Source: Thalassotalea hakodatensis (GTDB lineage: Bacteria > Pseudomonadota > Gammaproteobacteria > Enterobacterales > Alteromonadaceae). Taken from it: a stretch of 64,000 nt of DNA. Shown in pieces: positions 35,724 to 45,234 of this stretch (positions are counted from its first letter, which is position 1; each line of letters opens with the position of its first letter). The translations under genes and the position numbers were made by a program. The stretch is taken from positions 3,318,066-3,382,065 of the forward strand of contig NZ_AP027365.1 of the NCBI RefSeq assembly GCF_030295995.1, written 5' to 3'. The notes beneath the pieces were generated by a model, which saw only the letters and a program-made list of their open reading frames with translations, had not been told where the DNA came from and did no database searches.

Positions 35724-36264
35724 AATCTAACTCCACATAATCTTTCAATTTATCTAAACCACTATAAAGTCTAGATTTTGCTGTATTGATTGAAATCCCC
35801 AATTGATAGGCTATATCATCAAAAGTTGCATGTTGAAAAAACTTTAATTCAATCACTACTTTTTGATTAACAGGTAGTTTTTCCAATGCCTGCTTTATAT
35901 CTAACTGTTGTTGATTCAATGTCATCTGTTTTTCAGGGCAAGCTTGTTCGTCAATATCTTCTTGTTCAGGCGCATCATCTAAAGATTGCGTTGGTTTTTT
36001 ACGGCGATAAAACTCCATACAACGATAATGTGCAATTTTAAACATCCACCCTTTAAAAGGACTCTCTCCTCTAAAAGAAGATAAGTTCCGGAACACCGCG
36101 ACAAAGACATCCTGCATCAAATCAAGCGCATCCTCACGATTGTTAACCATGCGTAGGGCATAGTTAAACAAGGCTTTTTCATAGCGCTTTACCAAGGTTA
36201 TCCAGGCAGCTTTCTTCCCCTTTAGCGCTTGCTTTACTAGCGTTTCATCGCTTCGTTCGAACAC
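35716..36264 (-). CDS. RNA polymerase sigma factor, ECF type
   Basis: A 182-residue sigma-70 family protein with region 2 (about residues 25-90, YALRMVNNREDALDLMQDVFVAVFRN ... FKGWMFKIAHYRCMEFYRRKK) and region 4 (about 118-170, LPVNQKVVIELKFF, then FDDIAYQLGISINTAKSRLY), with no region 3. It uses a GTG start at 36264 preceded by AGGA. It heads a three-gene operon with a probable anti-sigma and an exported coiled-coil protein. The inducing signal and target promoters are unknown. No obvious -35 AAC type autoregulatory promoter was placed. Confidence 0.92.
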   Translation of the reverse strand: MFERSDETLVKQALKGKKAAWITLVKRYEKALFNYALRMVNNREDALDLMQDVFVAVFRNLSSFRGESPFKGWMFKIAHYRCMEFYRRKKPTQSLDDAPEQEDIDEQACPEKQMTLNQQQLDIKQALEKLPVNQKVVIELKFFQHATFDDIAYQLGISINTAKSRLYSGLDKLKDYVELDYV

Positions 36265-36529
36265 GCAAATTCCTATTATTATTTGAATTTTTTCTTTTGT
36301 TATTTAGTAAGTCGTGATCAGAGATCAAATAGTTTTAAATATCTACAATTTTTTTATAACTTCTCATAACTACTATCAAAAAATTAAAATAAAAATCTTT
36401 TTATTCAAAACCTTAACATGCTTTATAACACTATTAGATTAATACATTGTCTTAAATAAAAGTTATTTTACTCAACATAAAAATACGGTAGTGTTATTGC
36501 TAGTATGTTTCAAATATTAAGGGAATAAC

Positions 36530-36814
36530 ATGATCACAGCTTCAGCACGCCATATCTTGGTTAATGATGAGCAACATTGTCAGCAGTTAAAAACTGAATT
36601 AGCCTCAGGTGCTGATTTTGGCTTACTCGCAGAGCAACATTCCAACTGTCCGTCTAAGCTACAGGGTGGAGCGCTAGGTTCATTTAGCCGAGGGCAAATG
36701 GTGAAAGAGTTTGACGATGTGGTATTTACTGCCGAGTTACATACGGTTCAAGGACCCATAAAAACCCAATTTGGTTATCACTTAATAGAAGTGACCAACC
36801 GAACAGATAAATAA
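36530..36814 (+). CDS. ppiC: Parvulin-type peptidyl-prolyl isomerase
   Basis: A 94-residue cytoplasmic parvulin. The conserved segments are SARHILV (residues 5-11), the central GGALGSFSRGQMVKEFDDVVF (about 47-67) and the end QFGYHLIEV. It has the length and make-up of E. coli PpiC (93 residues). It has no signal peptide. It stands alone, divergent from the sigma operon and convergent with the phosphate transporter gene. Confidence 0.93.
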   Translation: MITASARHILVNDEQHCQQLKTELASGADFGLLAEQHSNCPSKLQGGALGSFSRGQMVKEFDDVVFTAELHTVQGPIKTQFGYHLIEVTNRTDK

Positions 36815-36828
36815 AAAAAACAGCCAAA

Positions 36829-36856
36829 AAAATGCCAGCAATGCTGGCATTTTTTA
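36829..36856. terminator. Bidirectional terminator between ppiC and pit
   Basis: AATGCCAGCA and TGCTGGCATT form a 10-base stem around one base. A-runs on the left and T-runs on the right give termination signals in both directions. It lies 15 bases after the ppiC stop and about 22 bases from the pit stop. Confidence 0.88.
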
Positions 36857-36877
36857 TTTTTAACGTTATACGCTGAA

Positions 36878-38173
36878 TTAGGTAAAAACGCTTTGTAACG
36901 TCCAGAAAATGATTATCGATAGACCCGCGCCTACTGGTAAAGTGATAACCCATGAGACCACAATATTACGTACTACATTTAAATTGATTGCAGCAATACC
37001 TCGAGCCATACCCACACCTAATACCGCACCTACAAGCGTTTGTGTCGTCGAAATAGGTAAACCAGCACCTGAAGCGATTACAACGGTACAAGCTGCCGCA
37101 AGTTCCGCAGCAAAACCACGACTTGGTGTTAAATGAGTGATCCCTTTACCAATGGTAGCGATAACACGATGACCAAATATTGCTAAACCTGCAACAATCC
37201 CTAAACCACCTAGAGGTAAAATCCACCATACCAATGGCGATTTTTTCACAATTTCACCGCCATTATCAATAATACTAACAACTGCGGCAAGTGGGCCAAT
37301 AGCATTTGCAACATCATTTGATCCATGAGCGAAAGCCATACAACATGCAGTCACGACCATTAAGGTTGCAAAAACTTTTTCTACATTGGCGTAATGGGCA
37401 GACTTATCTGCGTCTTGTTCAAATCGTAATCGAGTAATAAAATATTTACCGATAACAGCAACAATAGCAGCAACTATTATTGCTAAATAATAACCACCTG
37501 CGCCATCTAATTCAAAATTAACAACGCCAAGATCAATATTATCTAAACCAATATGTTTTAAACCTTTCTTAATCGTGACTAATGACAATACAAAGCCGGC
37601 TAAGAACATATAAAAAGGTACATATCGTTTAGCGTTATCTAAGGGTTTGTCGGTATCAAAAATGAGTTTTTGTGCACTATTAAAAATAAGAAATGCAATA
37701 ACACCGGAGATTAATGGTGTGATCACCCAGCTACCAACAATGCCAAGAACTTTACCCCAAGCAACGGTCTCAGGGCTTACGCCAATTGCTGCGAAACCAA
37801 TAATAGCCCCTACAATAGAGTGTGTAGTAGAAACTGGCCAACCGAGGATAGAGGCAATTAGCAACCAAGTCGCGGCGGCTAATAAGGCTGAAATCATCCC
37901 GAATACGAGTTGTTCTGGTATAGCAGCAAAATAACTTGGATCGATAATACCTTTACGAATCGTTGACGTTACCTCACCACCTGCTAAATATGCACCAGCG
38001 AATTCAAAAATCATCGCGATAATAATGGCTTGCTTAATCGTAAGCGCCTTTGAACCAACTGAAGTACCCATTGCATTGGCAACATCGTTAGCACCAATAC
38101 CCCAGGCCATAAAGAAGCCAACAATGGCTGCGATCATTACAAGGATTGAACCATGTGAAGCTAAAATATCCAT
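36878..38173 (-). CDS. pit: Low-affinity inorganic phosphate transporter (PiT family)
   Basis: A 431-residue polytopic inner-membrane transporter coupling phosphate-metal complex import to ions. The two inverted PiT repeats each carry the signature: GANDVANAMGTSVGSKALT (about 27-45) and GSNDVANAIGPLAAVV (about 285-300). Downstream of a DUF47 gene by 8 bases, the usual pair. No PhoB box lies upstream of this pair, in keeping with a constitutive low-affinity role. Confidence 0.94.
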   Translation of the reverse strand: MDILASHGSILVMIAAIVGFFMAWGIGANDVANAMGTSVGSKALTIKQAIIIAMIFEFAGAYLAGGEVTSTIRKGIIDPSYFAAIPEQLVFGMISALLAAATWLLIASILGWPVSTTHSIVGAIIGFAAIGVSPETVAWGKVLGIVGSWVITPLISGVIAFLIFNSAQKLIFDTDKPLDNAKRYVPFYMFLAGFVLSLVTIKKGLKHIGLDNIDLGVVNFELDGAGGYYLAIIVAAIVAVIGKYFITRLRFEQDADKSAHYANVEKVFATLMVVTACCMAFAHGSNDVANAIGPLAAVVSIIDNGGEIVKKSPLVWWILPLGGLGIVAGLAIFGHRVIATIGKGITHLTPSRGFAAELAAACTVVIASGAGLPISTTQTLVGAVLGVGMARGIAAINLNVVRNIVVSWVITLPVGAGLSIIIFWTLQSVFT

Positions 38174-38181
38174 GATTAATC

Positions 38182-38862
38182 CTATTTTCTTGCGAGTAAA
38201 ATTTCTAAACGAGCGCCAACTCGTTCTGCTAAGTCAGCTAAGTCACCAACCCATTCAATAATTTGATATAAGAACATAACATCTACCGGTTTCAAATTGT
38301 CTTCAATTGCTAATAAATTTTTTCGAATAGAAATTTGTAATAAGTCCGTATCATCTTCTATTTCATCAAGTTGGAGGATCATTTTCTCAACTATATCTAC
38401 TTCACGTCCTTTAAAGCCCGTTTCTAACAAGCTATCTAACTCATTAATTGCTTCGGCCGCTTTATCAATTGCATCAATACAACGTTCAACATACTGAGTA
38501 AACTCTTGTTGTAATTCAGCAGGTATTTCGAGTTTTCGGCCTATAATACGGCCTGCAATATCTTTCGCTTTATTAGCAATCTTATCTTGCTGGGTTAACA
38601 GCTCTAATAAGTCAGCACGATCAACAGGCATGAACAGCCCACCAGGTAACTCTAAACGCAATTGACGTTTAAGCTCATCGGCGTCGTGTTCAAGTTTTGA
38701 GATTTTTGTGCGGATTTTACCTGCTGTTGACCAATCATTTTCAACAACTGCGGCAAAAAAAGGAATTAAGTGATTTGAACATTTCGAAACTTTTCGAATG
38801 TGTTTTTCTAATGGTTTCAAAGGTGATTTTGCAAAAACACCCAAGATTGAATTACTGGCCAT
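38182..38862 (-). CDS. DUF47 (TIGR00153) PhoU-like protein
   Basis: A 226-residue all-helical protein of the PhoU-related DUF47 family, found beside PiT transporters and thought to control their activity. The chosen start is ATG at 38862 (MASNSILGVFAKSPLKPLEKH), preceded by TGGAAAA. A TTG 6 codons upstream is less likely. Acidic helix motifs of this family (KLEHDADELKRQL, DEIEDDTDLL) are visible. Translationally close to pit (8-base gap). Confidence 0.92.
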   Translation of the reverse strand: MASNSILGVFAKSPLKPLEKHIRKVSKCSNHLIPFFAAVVENDWSTAGKIRTKISKLEHDADELKRQLRLELPGGLFMPVDRADLLELLTQQDKIANKAKDIAGRIIGRKLEIPAELQQEFTQYVERCIDAIDKAAEAINELDSLLETGFKGREVDIVEKMILQLDEIEDDTDLLQISIRKNLLAIEDNLKPVDVMFLYQIIEWVGDLADLAERVGARLEILLARK

Positions 38863-39082
38863 AAACTTTTCCAGAAGCAAATCTGCTCTTTATTATTCGA
38901 CGGCGCGGATATTAACGCATTTGACGCTAAATACAATAGTCTTTAACGTCAAAGTTAATAGGTAATCCGCATATGATAGATGACTACGCTTTTTATTAGC
39001 TATAAGATAGTCGACAATTCAAACAGTTGCTATCAAAACACAAAAATTACTTGGTTGCTAGTGTGAATGCTTTCTTACGCTT

Positions 39083-39784
39083 TTATAACTTCTTCACATC
39101 TTCTATAGATGTATGACGCACCACTTTACCTTTAACAAAATAAATGATGTATTCACAAATATTCTGGCATCGATCCCCAATGCGCTCTAGTGCACGAGCA
39201 GACCAGATAACGGTCATGATTTGAGGAATTGAACGCGGTTCTTCCATCATGTAGGTCATCAACTGGCGCATTAGCGCCTCATATTCACGATCAATAGTAT
39301 CATCGCTACCATGCGTCTTAATTGCAGCTTCAACATCCATTCTGGTAAACGCATCTAAAGTTTTTTGCAGCACTTCCAATACCTTACGACCTAAATTATC
39401 GAGATTCATCAATAAACCGCGATGTTCACTGCTTAAGCTTTGTAGTGTCACTTCCGCTATTTTTTCAGCCTCGTCACCGATACGTTCAAGATCAGCAATT
39501 GTTTTAACAATCGCCATAATTAATCGTAAATCACCAGCTGCTGGCTGCCTTTTTGCTATAATGCGTGTACATTCATCGTCAATACTGACTTCAAGATTAT
39601 TAATTTTATAATCACTTTGATGTACAACTTTCGCAAGATCTTCATCTGACTCGTGTACCGAGGTCAACGCATCGCTAAGCTGTTTTTCAACTAAGCCACC
39701 CATTTGCATCACGTGATTAATCACACGCTCTAAATCTTCATTAAACTGGCCCGATATATGACGACCAATATTTAAATTATCCAC
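39083..39784 (-). CDS. phoU: Phosphate signalling protein PhoU
   Basis: A 233-residue helical protein that lets PhoR sense the state of the Pst transporter. It has two PhoU repeats with the metal-binding-like acidic motif ERIGDEAEKIAE (about 96-107) and ERIGDRCQNICEYI in the second half. It starts with GTG at 39784 after a strong AGGAG. Last gene of pstC-pstA-pstB-phoU, 26 bases after pstB. Confidence 0.95.
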   Translation of the reverse strand: MDNLNIGRHISGQFNEDLERVINHVMQMGGLVEKQLSDALTSVHESDEDLAKVVHQSDYKINNLEVSIDDECTRIIAKRQPAAGDLRLIMAIVKTIADLERIGDEAEKIAEVTLQSLSSEHRGLLMNLDNLGRKVLEVLQKTLDAFTRMDVEAAIKTHGSDDTIDREYEALMRQLMTYMMEEPRSIPQIMTVIWSARALERIGDRCQNICEYIIYFVKGKVVRHTSIEDVKKL

Positions 39785-39810
39785 AAGTATTCTCCTATCA
39801 ATCCGTCAAA

Positions 39811-40635
39811 TTATCCGTATCGTCCAGTAATATAGTCTTCAGTTTTCTTTTTCACAGGCGTTGTAAATAGCGTATTTGTATCGCTATATTCAATTAAGTC
39901 GCCCATATACATAAACGCGGTTTGGTCTGAAACACGTGCAGCTTGTTGCATATTGTGAGTCACTATTACCACGGTAAATTGCTGTTTTAAGTCGTTTATA
40001 AGTTCTTCAATCGTTAACGTTGAAATCGGATCAAGCGCTGATGTAGGTTCATCCAATAATAATACTTCAGGCTGAATTGCAATGGCTCTTGCAATGACCA
40101 AACGTTGTTGTTGACCACCAGAAAGGCCAAGAGCACTGTCATGTAGGCGATCTTTAACTTCGTTCCAAAGTGCAGCGGCTTTTAATGACGTTTCAACCGC
40201 CTCATCTAATACTCTTCGGTTGTTTTCACCTGTGATGCGCAGGCCATATACAACATTTTCATAAATACTTTTTGGAAATGGATTAGGTCGTTGAAATACC
40301 ATGCCTACTTTACGACGCAATGCAGCAACATCTACATGTTTATCATAAATATTTTGGCCATGAAGATTTATTTCGCCTTCAATATGACAGCTATCGACCA
40401 AATCATTCATTCTATTAATGCAACGCAATAATGTAGATTTACCACAACCACTTGGTCCAATAAACGCAGTAACTTGCCCTTTTGGAATTGCCATGGTGAT
40501 ATTTTGCAAAGCCTGCTTCTCACCATAAAACAAATTTAAGTTATGAATATCGAGCGCTTTTTGCTCTGGAGACAAATTAGTTAAGTCTAACTTATTGTGA
40601 CTATCTAAAATGTTCTGCGGGCTAACTGTAATCAT
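39811..40635 (-). CDS. pstB: Phosphate ABC transporter ATP-binding protein PstB
   Basis: Cytoplasmic ATPase of the high-affinity phosphate importer, 274 residues. Walker [10 protein letters not shown] at 60-68, ABC signature LSGGQQQR at 171-178, and Walker [13 protein letters not shown] at 191-202. The family-specific HNLNLFYG and CINRMNDL are present. An N-terminal extension of about 25 residues precedes the domain. It lies 73 bases after pstA. Confidence 0.97.
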   Translation of the reverse strand: MITVSPQNILDSHNKLDLTNLSPEQKALDIHNLNLFYGEKQALQNITMAIPKGQVTAFIGPSGCGKSTLLRCINRMNDLVDSCHIEGEINLHGQNIYDKHVDVAALRRKVGMVFQRPNPFPKSIYENVVYGLRITGENNRRVLDEAVETSLKAAALWNEVKDRLHDSALGLSGGQQQRLVIARAIAIQPEVLLLDEPTSALDPISTLTIEELINDLKQQFTVVIVTHNMQQAARVSDQTAFMYMGDLIEYSDTNTLFTTPVKKKTEDYITGRYG

Positions 40636-40708
40636 AATATTCTCTTTAAATTCAATAATTTTGCAACTGGAAGCGTACTTCCTCTTAAAGCTATTTAGGA
40701 AGCTTTCC

Positions 40709-42343
40709 TTAATGCTCTAACATGCGATATTTTTCACGTAACCTATTACGAATTGAAACAGCGGTCATGTTCAACGCAACAATAATGGTGACCAACAATA
40801 ACGCAGTGGCATAAACCAACGGTCTTGCTGCTTCAACATTAGGGCTTTGAAAACCAACATCATAAATGTGGAAGCCTAAATGCATAAACTTACGATCTAA
40901 GTGTAAGAATGGGAAGTTCCCATCAAGCGGCAGATTAGGCGCCATTTTAACTACCCCAACTAACATTAAAGGCGCAACTTCACCTGCAGCACGTGCTATA
41001 GCTAAAATAATACCGGTCATAATGGCAGGGCTGGCAATCGGTAAAATAATCCGCCAAAGGGTTTCTGCTTTTGTCGCGCCAAGGGCCAAACTACCATGAC
41101 GCATGGCAGATGGAATACGTGCTAAACCTTCTTCAGTTGAAACAATCACCACAGGTAATGTTAAGATTGCTAAGGTAAGTGCTGACCATAATACGCCAGG
41201 GGTTCCAAACGTTGGGCTAGGCAATGTTTCCGGATAAAATAATTGATCAAGTGAGCCACCAACCATATAAACAAAGAAGCCTAAACCAAATACCCCATAC
41301 ACGATTGAAGGCACCCCTGCTAAGTTGATCACCGCTATTCGTAATAACTTAGTCAACGCATTCTTTCCGGCATATTCATGCAAATAAATCGCTGCAACGA
41401 CACCTAATGGCGAAACAATTACGGTCATTAACAATACCATGAGCACCGTACCAAAGATTGCGGGAAATACGCCACCCTCCGTATTAGCTTCTCGTGGATC
41501 GTCAACGATAAAGCTACCAATTTTACTAAAAAACGTCGCTAGCTTTTCTAAGAAACTATACTGGTTATTCGCTTCAACCTTTAGAATGTGTTCAAAATTT
41601 ATGGTGACAACTTGACCATCCATTGCACGTACTTTGATATGATCACGAGCAACCTTTGCACGTAACGCCATTAACTCTTTCTCAAGCACGAGGTAATCAT
41701 TTCGTAGCGAAGCAACTTTCGCTTTTATTTCTTGCTCTTTCTCTGGTGTTAATTTCTCTTGCAGTCGGTATTTACGTTCTTGTAAACGTAAACGTTCAAT
41801 TTGATAATTGATGGCACCAATATCGCTTTTTTGTAAATGTTCAATTTCAGATTGAAACACTGTAACACGCGCTAACAATTCATCCATTTTGTCAAGTGAT
41901 ACTTCTTCACCGTCTAAATGTAGACTTTCGATAAAACCATAAAAATTACCGTTTGTTCTACGCTCAATTACCACTAGGTCTTTCGGTGTCGACGTTTTTT
42001 TAATTTCAGGCACTAAAATCCAGCGAAAATCCAAACTTACTAATTCACGGTTACCGGTTTTCACTAGATAGCGCTCAAGATATTCTTGATCACCTAACGC
42101 CAAATCCATGTGTGCTAATTGCTTAACTGGAATTTTTTCTCGATCATAAATTTCACCAATAACCGTATGTGCTTTCCCTTGCTGATTAACCATATCAAAC
42201 TGATACAACGTTGATGGCCAGAAATATGACAGACCATGCGAAGCAATTAAGTACAACAACCCAACAACGGAAATTAAACTAATACTAACACCACCCGCAG
42301 AAAGCCAAATCCAAGGAGAGCCTGATTTAAACCAATTATTCAT
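40709..42343 (-). CDS. pstA: Phosphate ABC transporter permease PstA (extended form)
   Basis: Inner-membrane permease subunit. At 544 residues it is nearly twice the E. coli PstA (296). After the first membrane helix (about 13-35) an extracytoplasmic insert of about 250 residues contains a coiled coil (about 150-232). The normal permease domain follows from about 290 to 535, with the ABC permease EAA-type loop near [16 protein letters not shown]. This long form is common in Vibrio and Alteromonadales. It overlaps functionally with pstC, 14 bases upstream. Confidence 0.94.
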   Translation of the reverse strand: MNNWFKSGSPWIWLSAGGVSISLISVVGLLYLIASHGLSYFWPSTLYQFDMVNQQGKAHTVIGEIYDREKIPVKQLAHMDLALGDQEYLERYLVKTGNRELVSLDFRWILVPEIKKTSTPKDLVVIERRTNGNFYGFIESLHLDGEEVSLDKMDELLARVTVFQSEIEHLQKSDIGAINYQIERLRLQERKYRLQEKLTPEKEQEIKAKVASLRNDYLVLEKELMALRAKVARDHIKVRAMDGQVVTINFEHILKVEANNQYSFLEKLATFFSKIGSFIVDDPREANTEGGVFPAIFGTVLMVLLMTVIVSPLGVVAAIYLHEYAGKNALTKLLRIAVINLAGVPSIVYGVFGLGFFVYMVGGSLDQLFYPETLPSPTFGTPGVLWSALTLAILTLPVVIVSTEEGLARIPSAMRHGSLALGATKAETLWRIILPIASPAIMTGIILAIARAAGEVAPLMLVGVVKMAPNLPLDGNFPFLHLDRKFMHLGFHIYDVGFQSPNVEAARPLVYATALLLVTIIVALNMTAVSIRNRLREKYRMLEH

Positions 42344-42357
42344 CTCGATACCCTACC

Positions 42358-44592
42358 TTACAACGAGCTATATTTTTCACGCAATCGCTGACGAACGAAC
42401 TCAGCTAACGTGTTAAAAATAAATGTAAATATAAACAAAACGAAAGCAGCTAAGAACAGAATACGATAATGAGAGCTGCCAACTTCAGATTCTGGCATTT
42501 CAACGGCAATATTTGCCGATAGTGTACGCATCCCCTGAAAAATACTCCAATCAACAATCGGCGTATTGCCGGTGGCCATTAATACAATCATTGTTTCCCC
42601 TACGGCTCGTCCTAAGCCCATCATAACCGCTGAAAAAATGCCTGGGCTTGCAGTAAGTAGCACCACTTTTATTAAAGTTTGCCAAGGAGTTGCACCTAAT
42701 GCTAGGGAACCACTTGTTAAATGTTTTGGCACACTGAAAATAGCGTCTTCAGCCATCGAAAAGATGGTAGGAATAACTGCAAAGCCCATTGCGATGCCAA
42801 CAACCAATGCATTTCGTTGATCAAATGAGATGCCTAAATCATTGGTGATAAACTGTCTAACATCGCCACCAAAAAATACGTCTTCCATCCAAGGCGATAA
42901 TGAAAAGGCAAAATAAGCCGCCAAACAAAGTACAGGTATAAGAATTAGGGGCGCTAGGGTATCCGGCAGCACATTTTTAATTTTCCGTGGTAACTTAAAC
43001 CAAGAAAATGCTGTAAGAAAAACCGTGATAGGCAGCAGTAATAACATTAAACCAATCGCTGGCAAGTTATTTTCTACAATTGGTGCTAACCAGAGCCCTG
43101 CCAAAAAACCCAAAATTACTGTTGGTAATGCCTCCATAATTTCAATGGTAGGTTTTACTTTTTTACGCATTTCCGACGTCATAAAATAAGCAGTATAAAT
43201 TGCTGCGGCTAACGCTACAGGTACTGCAAATAACATCGCATACATTGCAGCTTTAATGGTACCAAACGAGATAGGTACTAATGAGAACTTTGCTTCGAAA
43301 TCATCTGAACCAGAGGTTGACTGCCAAATATATTCTGGTTCGGGATATCCCTCGTACCATACTTGTTGCCATAAGGCATGCCAGGTTACTTCAGGATGTT
43401 CGTTTTCAACTGAAAAAAGTGAAAATGTATTATCTTTTAACAATAATAAACCATCAGCACGAGGTGAAATGATGAATTCATCTGGCATGGTTTTACTTAA
43501 TTGCCCGCGCCATAAATCGTTATCACTCGTCGTGTAAAAAGCGCCCACGTCGCCTGATGAGGTGAGTGAATAAAAACTTTTTCGATATTGCTCTGTGATT
43601 ATTTGACTAACTGGCTCGTCAACACTCGCTGAAAATGTACGAATTTGTTTAAATTCACGACCGTCTTCACCAGCAACTTCAAACCATTGACTAACAGTAC
43701 CTGCGCTATCACCCAGTAATACCGAGCTACCGCCAGATAGCAACGCCATTGAAGATAAATGTAATGGTTTACTTCTTGATTGTTCAAGTTGCGGAATAAT
43801 GGTGGCTTTTAATGGTACGTCATCATCATAAGTAAGATCAAACACTAACACTTGGTCGCCACTACGCACAAACGCCATTGCTAAATCAGGCGTCACGAGT
43901 ACTTGATCTACTTTTCGAGTATCAAGAGTAACGGTTTGATATTCAATCTCATGTGCTGGATCGTAGTTAAAATCATCTTCGGCAATGAGTGATGTTTTTA
44001 TCAGACGATTATCTTCTGTAAAACCAACAAAGACAGCACGTTCGTCATTCATCGCAAACGACAAATGAGTAAACGACGCTTGTTGTTCATCAACAGCAAT
44101 AAAATCTTCACCCAGCGGGTAAGTTAGATTTGGAATAATGTCACGAGAGCCGTCACCAAACGTTGCTTGAAAGCCAGGTGAAACCAATTGCACGTTACCT
44201 TGTACATCAAGTATTAATTTATTTTCAGCGCCTACATCAATAACGTTCTTTATCGGATGTTCTGATACAGACAATGAATATACAGGTGAACGTGTTTTTT
44301 TCTCATTATCAGTTAACGCATAGTATTCAACCTGCCCTTGCTGATTAATGGTATAAGCAAGTTCTTGCAATTCATCAATACCAATGGCTAACGCTTTATC
44401 GCCTGATGCTATCGTAAACGTCTGAACTTGTTCTATTTTCGCTGATTCAAAAACAGGTTTAATTACGTATAATAAATACAGAAAAATGAGCACTAGGGTA
44501 AAAAGCACACTGATACCACCTAGGGTGATCAACCATCGCGCTAACGAGTTTTTCAGTTGTCGAGTGCCAACTGATTTCAATGCTATTGTCAC
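42358..44592 (-). CDS. pstC: Phosphate ABC transporter permease PstC (extended form)
   Basis: Inner-membrane permease subunit, 744 residues compared with about 320 in E. coli. The first membrane helix (about 18-46) is followed by a large extracytoplasmic domain (about 50-420). Its repeated strand patterns (for example LVTPDLAMAFVRSGDQVLVF and LLGDSAGTVSQWF) suggest a beta-propeller-like fold. The permease core lies from about 440 to 740, with the EAA-type loop LALGATPWQTLIKVVLL. Start GTG at 44592 after AAGGT. A PhoB box and TATAAT -10 lie 42 to 74 bases upstream. Confidence 0.94.
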   Translation of the reverse strand: MTIALKSVGTRQLKNSLARWLITLGGISVLFTLVLIFLYLLYVIKPVFESAKIEQVQTFTIASGDKALAIGIDELQELAYTINQQGQVEYYALTDNEKKTRSPVYSLSVSEHPIKNVIDVGAENKLILDVQGNVQLVSPGFQATFGDGSRDIIPNLTYPLGEDFIAVDEQQASFTHLSFAMNDERAVFVGFTEDNRLIKTSLIAEDDFNYDPAHEIEYQTVTLDTRKVDQVLVTPDLAMAFVRSGDQVLVFDLTYDDDVPLKATIIPQLEQSRSKPLHLSSMALLSGGSSVLLGDSAGTVSQWFEVAGEDGREFKQIRTFSASVDEPVSQIITEQYRKSFYSLTSSGDVGAFYTTSDNDLWRGQLSKTMPDEFIISPRADGLLLLKDNTFSLFSVENEHPEVTWHALWQQVWYEGYPEPEYIWQSTSGSDDFEAKFSLVPISFGTIKAAMYAMLFAVPVALAAAIYTAYFMTSEMRKKVKPTIEIMEALPTVILGFLAGLWLAPIVENNLPAIGLMLLLLPITVFLTAFSWFKLPRKIKNVLPDTLAPLILIPVLCLAAYFAFSLSPWMEDVFFGGDVRQFITNDLGISFDQRNALVVGIAMGFAVIPTIFSMAEDAIFSVPKHLTSGSLALGATPWQTLIKVVLLTASPGIFSAVMMGLGRAVGETMIVLMATGNTPIVDWSIFQGMRTLSANIAVEMPESEVGSSHYRILFLAAFVLFIFTFIFNTLAEFVRQRLREKYSSL

Positions 44593-44633
44593 TAAAGGTA
44601 CCTTTTGGTCAATAGAAAATCTTAATTGCAGCG

Positions 44634-44666
44634 ATTATAAGACACTTTTGTGACAAATTTGTGACA
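44634..44666 (-). promoter_or_regulatory. PhoB-dependent promoter of pstC-pstA-pstB-phoU
   Basis: On the minus strand TGTCAC-AAATT-TGTCAC (44650-44666) forms an 11-base-spaced direct repeat of the Pho box type. Ten bases later a perfect TATAAT (44634-44639) serves as -10. There is no -35 hexamer, as expected for PhoB-activated promoters. Confidence 0.88.
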
Positions 44667-44784
44667 AGCAACAATATCGTTTAATGATTGGATAAATTTA
44701 TGACAAAAACATCATGGCTATTGTTAAAATAATTTGCTTTGATATGTTACTAACAACAAGTATTTTATGATTTTAGGGGAAGTG

Positions 44785-45225
44785 ATGAGTAGCATTGAAA
44801 AATTAATGTCAAAAAATATTATCAGCTTAGACATCGACGATGACTTAGCAAAAGCGAAGATCGCTTTTGATCAACACCCTATTCATCATATCTTAATCTT
44901 AAACGGTAAAGAGCTTGTTGGTGTATTCACCGATCGAGATTTATACAAACAATTAAGCCCACACATAAATACGCGAAAAGAAACACCACGCGATACTTCT
45001 TTATTACATCAAAAAGTGCATCTTTTTATGAGTAGAGAGTTGGTGACAGCGACAACAAACACGACACTTAACGAAGCCGTGTTACTTTTTTATGACAACA
45101 GAATTTCATGTTTACCTATTGTGGATGAGCATTTCCGACCTGTGGGCATCTTGTCATGGCGAGATATTGTAAAAATTATCGCTTTGCAATACCGCAATAA
45201 ATTACAACAAGCACATCAATCATAA
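44785..45225 (+). CDS. CBS domain pair protein
   Basis: A 146-residue cytoplasmic protein composed of two CBS domains (about 8-65 and 80-140), which commonly bind adenine nucleotides. Conserved features are GVFTDRDLYKQL at the end of the first domain and GILSWRDIVKII at the end of the second. I chose ATG at 44785 because AGGGGAAG lies just upstream. An ATG 6 codons earlier is possible. Divergent from pstC; its promoter region is shared with the Pho box but it reads the other way. Target enzyme unknown. Confidence 0.85.
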   Translation: MSSIEKLMSKNIISLDIDDDLAKAKIAFDQHPIHHILILNGKELVGVFTDRDLYKQLSPHINTRKETPRDTSLLHQKVHLFMSRELVTATTNTTLNEAVLLFYDNRISCLPIVDEHFRPVGILSWRDIVKIIALQYRNKLQQAHQS

Positions 45226-45234
45226 TTTTGATAC

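Noticed and set aside
36909-37136. Open frames antisense to the phosphate transporter and several other long genes
   Set aside because: They lie fully inside well-supported genes on the other strand and have no ribosome binding site or recognisable protein features.
38881-39082. A Pho box upstream of the DUF47-pit pair
   Set aside because: No TGTCAY direct repeat is present; TTGACG-like words there are single and unspaced.
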